Assembly: GCA_036897485.1 (NCBI GenBank)
Contig: JAYMTF010001051.1
Location: 1-26,849 of the forward strand
Source of the DNA: Pelargonium nanum
Taxonomy: Eukaryota; Streptophyta; Magnoliopsida; Geraniales; Geraniaceae
DNA length: 26,849 nucleotides
Direction of reading: 5' to 3'
Positions 22,706 to 26,849 of this stretch are shown in pieces. Every line of letters begins with the position of its first letter. Position 1 is the stretch's first letter. The notes under the pieces were generated by a model. The model saw only the letters and a program-made list of their open reading frames with translations. It made no database searches and was not told the origin of the DNA. Made by a program: the position numbers and the translations under genes.

Positions 22706-23061
22706 GAGGGAGAGGGAGAGAAAAAGAAGTAGAGGTTGCTAAAGAACATGGGCAGGTTGGAGTTTGGCATACAATTAATACAATACAATACAACTAAACT
22801 AACAACCCCTTTTGTTGAATTCAATATTTGTCTTAGTAAAGGAATTAATTAGGAGCTTTCCTTTACTTACTTTTTCCTAACTGCACCATGTGGGAGGGTA
22901 GAGGCTCTCTTTAACTGCTCGATATGACACGCTTCTCAGTCTTTTTGCACCTCGTATTTGTAGTTGAATTTAAATTTGATTCAAATCTCGCAATTTGCAC
23001 TTCTTTTAAGTCGGAGTAGGGCCGATCTTAACTAAAAAACATATTGTCAACTCTAGACATT

Positions 23062-23076
23062 ATAATTGTCTTCCAA
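23062..23076 (+). repeat. Second partial copy of the tRNA anticodon arm
   Basis: ATAATTGTCTTCCAA matches the anticodon arm of the following tRNA relic (23103-23117) at 14 of 15 bases. It ends just before the relic's acceptor stem, at an offset of 41 bases, suggesting a partial tandem duplication or a template switch when the relic formed. Confidence 0.55.
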
Positions 23077-23079
23077 ATA

Positions 23080-23151
23080 GCGTTTGTAGTCCAACGGTTA
23101 GGATAATTGCCTTCCAAGCAATAGACCCGGGTTTGATAGTTTTTCGTTACT
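23080..23151 (+). pseudogene. tRNA-Gly(TCC) pseudogene, 3' part replaced
   Basis: From 23080 the sequence follows a plant nuclear tRNA-Gly(UCC) almost base for base: acceptor GCGTTTG, D arm GTCC/GGAT, anticodon stem ATTGC/GCAAT with loop CTTCCAA (anticodon TCC at 23113-23115) and the 5' T-stem CCGGG. The internal A box TAGTCCAACGG is intact. After about 23136 the match stops: the 3' T-stem (CCCGG expected) reads GTTTT, the B box is broken, and the 3' acceptor strand cannot pair with the 5' one. It should not make a working tRNA. The comparison tRNA is from memory. Confidence 0.85.
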
Positions 23152-23684
23152 ATTAGATTATTAGTATTGGCTACATGTAAAATACTACTAATTATATATA
23201 CTTTATATATATGTAATAGAGAGAATCAAGGAGGGGATAGGCTAAAACTATATACAAAGAAGTGGGTGGTGGATTAGAAGATTCGTTATCATTGGGTAGG
23301 AAGGAAATATTCTCATTCCTTTTCATGTATGTGATGGGAGAGTGAAATACGTGACAATTAATGATTCAACGATTATGTGTTAATTTATATAATTAGAGAT
23401 AATTAATATGTGTGATTTTTTGTTGCTGTTAATTTCCACTTTTTATAGGTCACCGTTGCTTTGAATTTTGATGCATTTTTCAGTGGCTGAAGTTAGAGTG
23501 GTGGATAAGGAATATAGACAGTAAAGAAAACAGGAGCAACAAGAAAAGGATCTATCATATTATTGATCTCACTCTTTTCATCTCTGGTCTATTTCTCTAA
23601 CTCTACTTCTATGTTATTGTGACTAATATTTATTATGAGAGTTATGTAATAACCAATACAATTGATATATACATATGTTGTTGG

Positions 23685-24053
23685 TTGACAATTCGGACTC
23701 GAAATCGTGACATATGAAACTCAATCCGTATTTTTGGGCGTTTGAGTTGGGATGGACAAATCCAAACTAAACTGGTGCTACACCTGAAGCTCCTACTCCT
23801 TGCAGGTTGGGATCAGATTAGACATTTAAGATCTGATCCAAACCCTGAATTGTTGGCTATATTATAGAGCTAGCAATTAGAGTTTCGGTTGGGTTTGGCA
23901 TGAACCCGACTCGTAAGAGATGCAAGTTGTGCAAATTTTGAGTTGGATTGTGAGTGTTACATATAAATGTGTAGATGAGTGCGAACTTGTCCAACCAAAA
24001 ATTAGCTTGGAATCGGACGACCAACTTTACCTGTGAGTTTAGTCCAAATTACA
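23685..24053. mobile_element. Decayed MITE-like element, copy A
   Basis: The left end (TTGACAATTCGGACTCGAAA) matches the inverted right end of copy B at 17 of 20 bases. A possible right end near 24034-24053, read in reverse, shares AATTTGGACT. About 369 bp and noncoding. The left end is fairly clear, the right end doubtful. It may belong to a hAT-like nonautonomous family, but this is a guess. Confidence 0.35.
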
Positions 24054-24554
24054 GGCTCCAGCACTTTATATATGTTGCAAGTACTAATTGGAAAGGAGAA
24101 ACTGCCTCCAACCTTTTGGAGCAATGAGCACAAACCTATAGTTTTGTAGACAACTTTTGAGGTTCAACTGTGGTTTCAATTAATTAACAAAAGAGTTTAG
24201 TTTCTTTTCCAAGTAATTAAATAACATACCTTTCTTCTTTTCTCATAGCCTCATTTCATATGATAACACTGATCTCTTGTTATTCTTTGTAAAGTATAGT
24301 ATGGATTCTCACAATACTTTCCAGGCAAACAAGGCTCTACTTTTCCTTTTTCCTCACTGGATCCATTGGAGAAAAAGCAATTAAGAGGTGAGCCTCTTTG
24401 CTCATAACAGTCTGTAAGACACTACATATTTAGTTGCTCCCCATATTCTATATATCCAACAGTTATTGTGTATACACATTGGCAATGGATGATGCTAGTA
24501 AAATGAATCTGCACCTTGAGTGATCAATGAGCATTTGTCTGGTTTGGTCTAGAG

Positions 24555-24801
24555 TTGACAATTTAAATTCGAATTTACAAGCGCTTAAAATTCACATGTT
24601 TATATTTTGTAACTTTTTATCGACTATAACATTTTCTATTAAGTGGCGAGACACATGAAAAAAATAGACCAATAAAAACATATGCTTATTTTGCACCGAC
24701 CAGTTTTGCCATGCGGTTCACATTGTCAAGTATAATCCAAACCATAAAATCGTGGGTCGATCGAGTTTAGAGTTTTCTAGTGTTCGAGTCCAAATTGTTA
24801 A
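24555..24801. mobile_element. Decayed MITE-like element, copy B
   Basis: A 247-bp stretch bounded by inverted ends. The left end is TTGACAATTTAAATTCGAAT; the right end in reverse complement is TTAACAATTTGGACTCGAAC. 15 of 20 positions agree and all five differences are transitions, as expected if methylated cytosines decayed. There is no transposase and no clear target duplication. Confidence 0.45.
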
Positions 24802-25118
24802 ATCTAACTCACCATATCTGCAACTGGAACTCAAAATCGACATGAACCACTTATCTTTAAGCAAAGACGGATTAGGTAATCTCAACTTAAACTCAAAAAA
24901 ATCTAACTCAGAAATTCAAAATATCAACTATAACATGATCAGTCCTGTAAACAGATATTGGATTCTTATATTCTTTCAACTTTTTCAGAAATTAAGAAAG
25001 AGATATGAATGAACACTTTAGATGAGAAGACATGCACCCACATGGGTATTGTCCTGTCAAGCTATAGCTAGAATGGAACCCCATCTCATTCTCATTCTCT
25101 AGACTCAGCTCAGCAGCC

Positions 25119-25220
25119 ATGAATTGCTTTTCTCTGCTGAAACCCATTACAAAGTCATCATTTATTAAAGCTCACATGCAAAGCATCGACAACAAAACCT
25201 TGCTTGCAAGCCTAGAATAG
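25119..25220 (+). CDS. Doubtful 33-codon open frame
   Basis: ATG at 25119 follows a CT-rich leader-like stretch and the context GCAGCC; the frame runs 33 codons (opening MNCFSLLKPITKSSF) to TAG at 25218-25220. There is no clear signal peptide, family motif or splice continuation. It may be chance; it is listed because the start context stands out in otherwise plain sequence. Confidence 0.1.
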   Translation: MNCFSLLKPITKSSFIKAHMQSIDNKTLLASLE

Positions 25221-26512
25221 CCCACACCACAAGCCACATTATGATCATCTTTTATCTATTTTCAACCTTGGCTTGTAGATTGGTAAAACTATATGTTCTC
25301 ATGACCTCAATATATATAACTTTGATGTTTGGTACAATTTATTTACTACTATGTACATGGTATGGGTGTAAGAGAGTCATATTTTAATAATTAGTTAAGT
25401 GAAATGTTCTTACAAAAATAAACCAACCCTATAATCACATTTTTCAAAATTGATCACTACAATACAAGTAATAATTCAATTAAGTCAACTACAATTGGTG
25501 GTCCTGTCTACTAGTGCCTAACTACTTTCTAACTAAAGATCAAACAAATATTGTCCCATTACATCCCTAATAGCTAGTCTGACGCCCATTTTTACGATTT
25601 AGGCCTTACATTTTGTTTGTCGTTATTATAATATCTGTTTTTACTTTCTTTTTCTGCACTTACTAAAATGTTGTTGTATTTCCACAATATATTTTTTTAC
25701 ATATTAGAAAAGGTATAGAGTTCTGGTTCCATTTCAATTAATTTAAGACATGAAAAACAAAAGCTAATAACACAATGTTCTCACATCTCAATTGAAATAC
25801 CTATTGATATGTCATTCTAAACTAATTTTGATGATCTTCTATTTATTTTCAAAGATTTTTCATTACAAAACTTTTATGAGAGATTCTTGATTATATAATC
25901 ATCAACAATATCTCCATAATTTAGTTTAGAACTTATAAATGTTGCATTGGATATATATTACATTTTTGTGGGAATAATCTTTCTTGGTGAGGTGAGAATA
26001 TGATCACCATTTTAGGCAATTTTGTATGCCAATCATTTCAATCCGCAAACCTTACAATTCTTTCCCATTAATTCATTTTGTTTATGCACGAGTTAGAGAC
26101 AAGCCATGTGATATCTAACCGACCCTTTATAATTATTGATCTCTATTCATCAATAATTAGTACCAATCCTACCTATTAATTTCTTCATTGGACACAAATG
26201 TGAAGCCTTATTCTTACATATTTATATAATCATGGAGCAAAAAAACAATATGTTTCTCATTTCCTTGAGCCTTCCTTTTTATATACAGATCGATATCATT
26301 TTTATTTCTCCATCATGCACATATGTCTTCTTCCTTTTTTTTCTATGTTCGTGTAACTAAGTGTATAGTTTAATTTATGGTATGATATGTCAATTTTTTA
26401 TATGCTCATACACATGGTGTCCAAAGATTGATCATTAGGCTTGCCAATCCACAATCTTGCGTCATTGAATAAAATTTTATATACTATGAAATAGAAAAGT
26501 TTTTTCATAGGT

Positions 26513-26750
26513 AACAATTTGGGTTCGGGTTGAAAATGTATATCCCAAGCCTGACCCATGGGGCCGGGGTGCAATTCGCTTGGGATTTACATGAAAAATG
26601 TGCAGCTTGTCAACGTCAATTACTCAATTTCTTCAATGAACATTTTATCAAATTCGACCAAAAAAAGCTACTCGCGCCCATTTTATGCCACCGAGTTCGT
26701 AAAAAAATGAGCCGGGTTTTGTGTTTATGTGAGTTCGGATTTAAATTGTG
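26513..26750. mobile_element. Decayed MITE-like element, copy C
   Basis: 238 bp. The left end (AACAATTTGGGTTCGGGTT) and the inverted right end (CACAATTTAAATCCGAACT) share ACAATTT and then differ almost only by transitions. The right end also resembles the left end of copy B. The length is close to copy B. A subterminal foldback at 26536-26592 lies inside it. The 78-codon frame over this stretch is not a gene. Confidence 0.45.
26536..26592. repeat. 15-bp foldback inside MITE-like copy C
   Basis: ATGTATATCCCAAGC (26536-26550) pairs with 26578-26592 at 14 of 15 positions around a 27-base GC-rich loop. The stem is too short for a typical plant microRNA precursor. Confidence 0.7.
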
Positions 26751-26849
26751 GGCTCTAAAACTGTGAAGAAGTTTTTTTTTTGTTTTTTTTATAAGCAACG
26801 GAAAATCATACTCGAAGTAACAATGTTTCTCACTCCCTTTCGGAGCGTC

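Larger units (their letters stand above)
22800..26849. other. Upstream intergenic region, relic-rich, no protein gene found
   Basis: Four kilobases upstream of the glycosylase gene without a convincing coding frame. It holds a broken tRNA-Gly copy (23062-23151) and three decayed MITE-like elements (23685-24053, 24555-24801, 26513-26750), listed separately. 24804-26510 is plain AT-rich sequence apart from a doubtful 33-codon frame at 25119-25220. A small foldback (AAGAGG, TGAG, CCTCTT) lies near 24383-24398. Confidence 0.6.

Noticed and set aside
22572-22793. 74-residue N-terminal extension of the glycosylase from the in-frame Met at 22793
   Set aside because: It lies across the TATA element and CT-rich leader, reads like translated UTR, and the family starts at the MCSSKAKV methionine.
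26530-26766. 78-codon plus-strand frame with several Cys
   Set aside because: It lies inside the decayed MITE-like copy C and includes its foldback; no protein family pattern.
1-26849. CRISPR arrays, operons, phage or defence-island features
   Set aside because: The window is plant nuclear DNA; no regularly spaced repeats or prokaryotic gene layout occur.

Overview
The window looks like nuclear DNA of a eudicot plant, probably a rosid. It is AT-rich, has many short GT-AG introns, and both protein genes are closest to plant family members; the species cannot be fixed by reading. There is no bacterial, organellar or viral content, and I found no previously undescribed multi-gene system. The new material is small-scale: transposon relics, a rearranged tRNA relic and repeat insertions in introns.

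Layout. 1-2106 is intergenic: a repeat fragment at the left edge, possible promoter and exon signals of a leftward transcript, and the 3' flank of the first gene. 2107-18536 (minus) is a complete gene for NUCLEAR PORE ANCHOR (NUA), the plant Tpr/Mlp nuclear-basket protein. I rebuilt 47 coding exons (6,273 nt including stop, 2,090 aa); every junction keeps the frame. 18537-20057 holds the NUA leader and promoter, with a TATA element and three TGGGCY (site II) motifs. 20058-22571 (minus) is a five-exon gene for a plant DNA-3-methyladenine glycosylase I (TAG-type) protein of 429 aa, with its own TATA element near 22,700. 22572-26849 has no convincing protein gene. It holds a broken tRNA-Gly(TCC) copy with a partial duplication in front of it, and three decayed MITE-like elements with related inverted ends.

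The two genes lie head to tail with about 1.5 kb between start and stop codons. Nothing suggests a shared pathway: NUA acts in mRNA export and SUMO balance at the nuclear pore basket, the glycosylase in base-excision repair. The most useful results are the full NUA exon map, the MITE-like family, the tRNA relic, and two A/T-rich insertions flanked by 14-15 bp direct repeats inside NUA introns.
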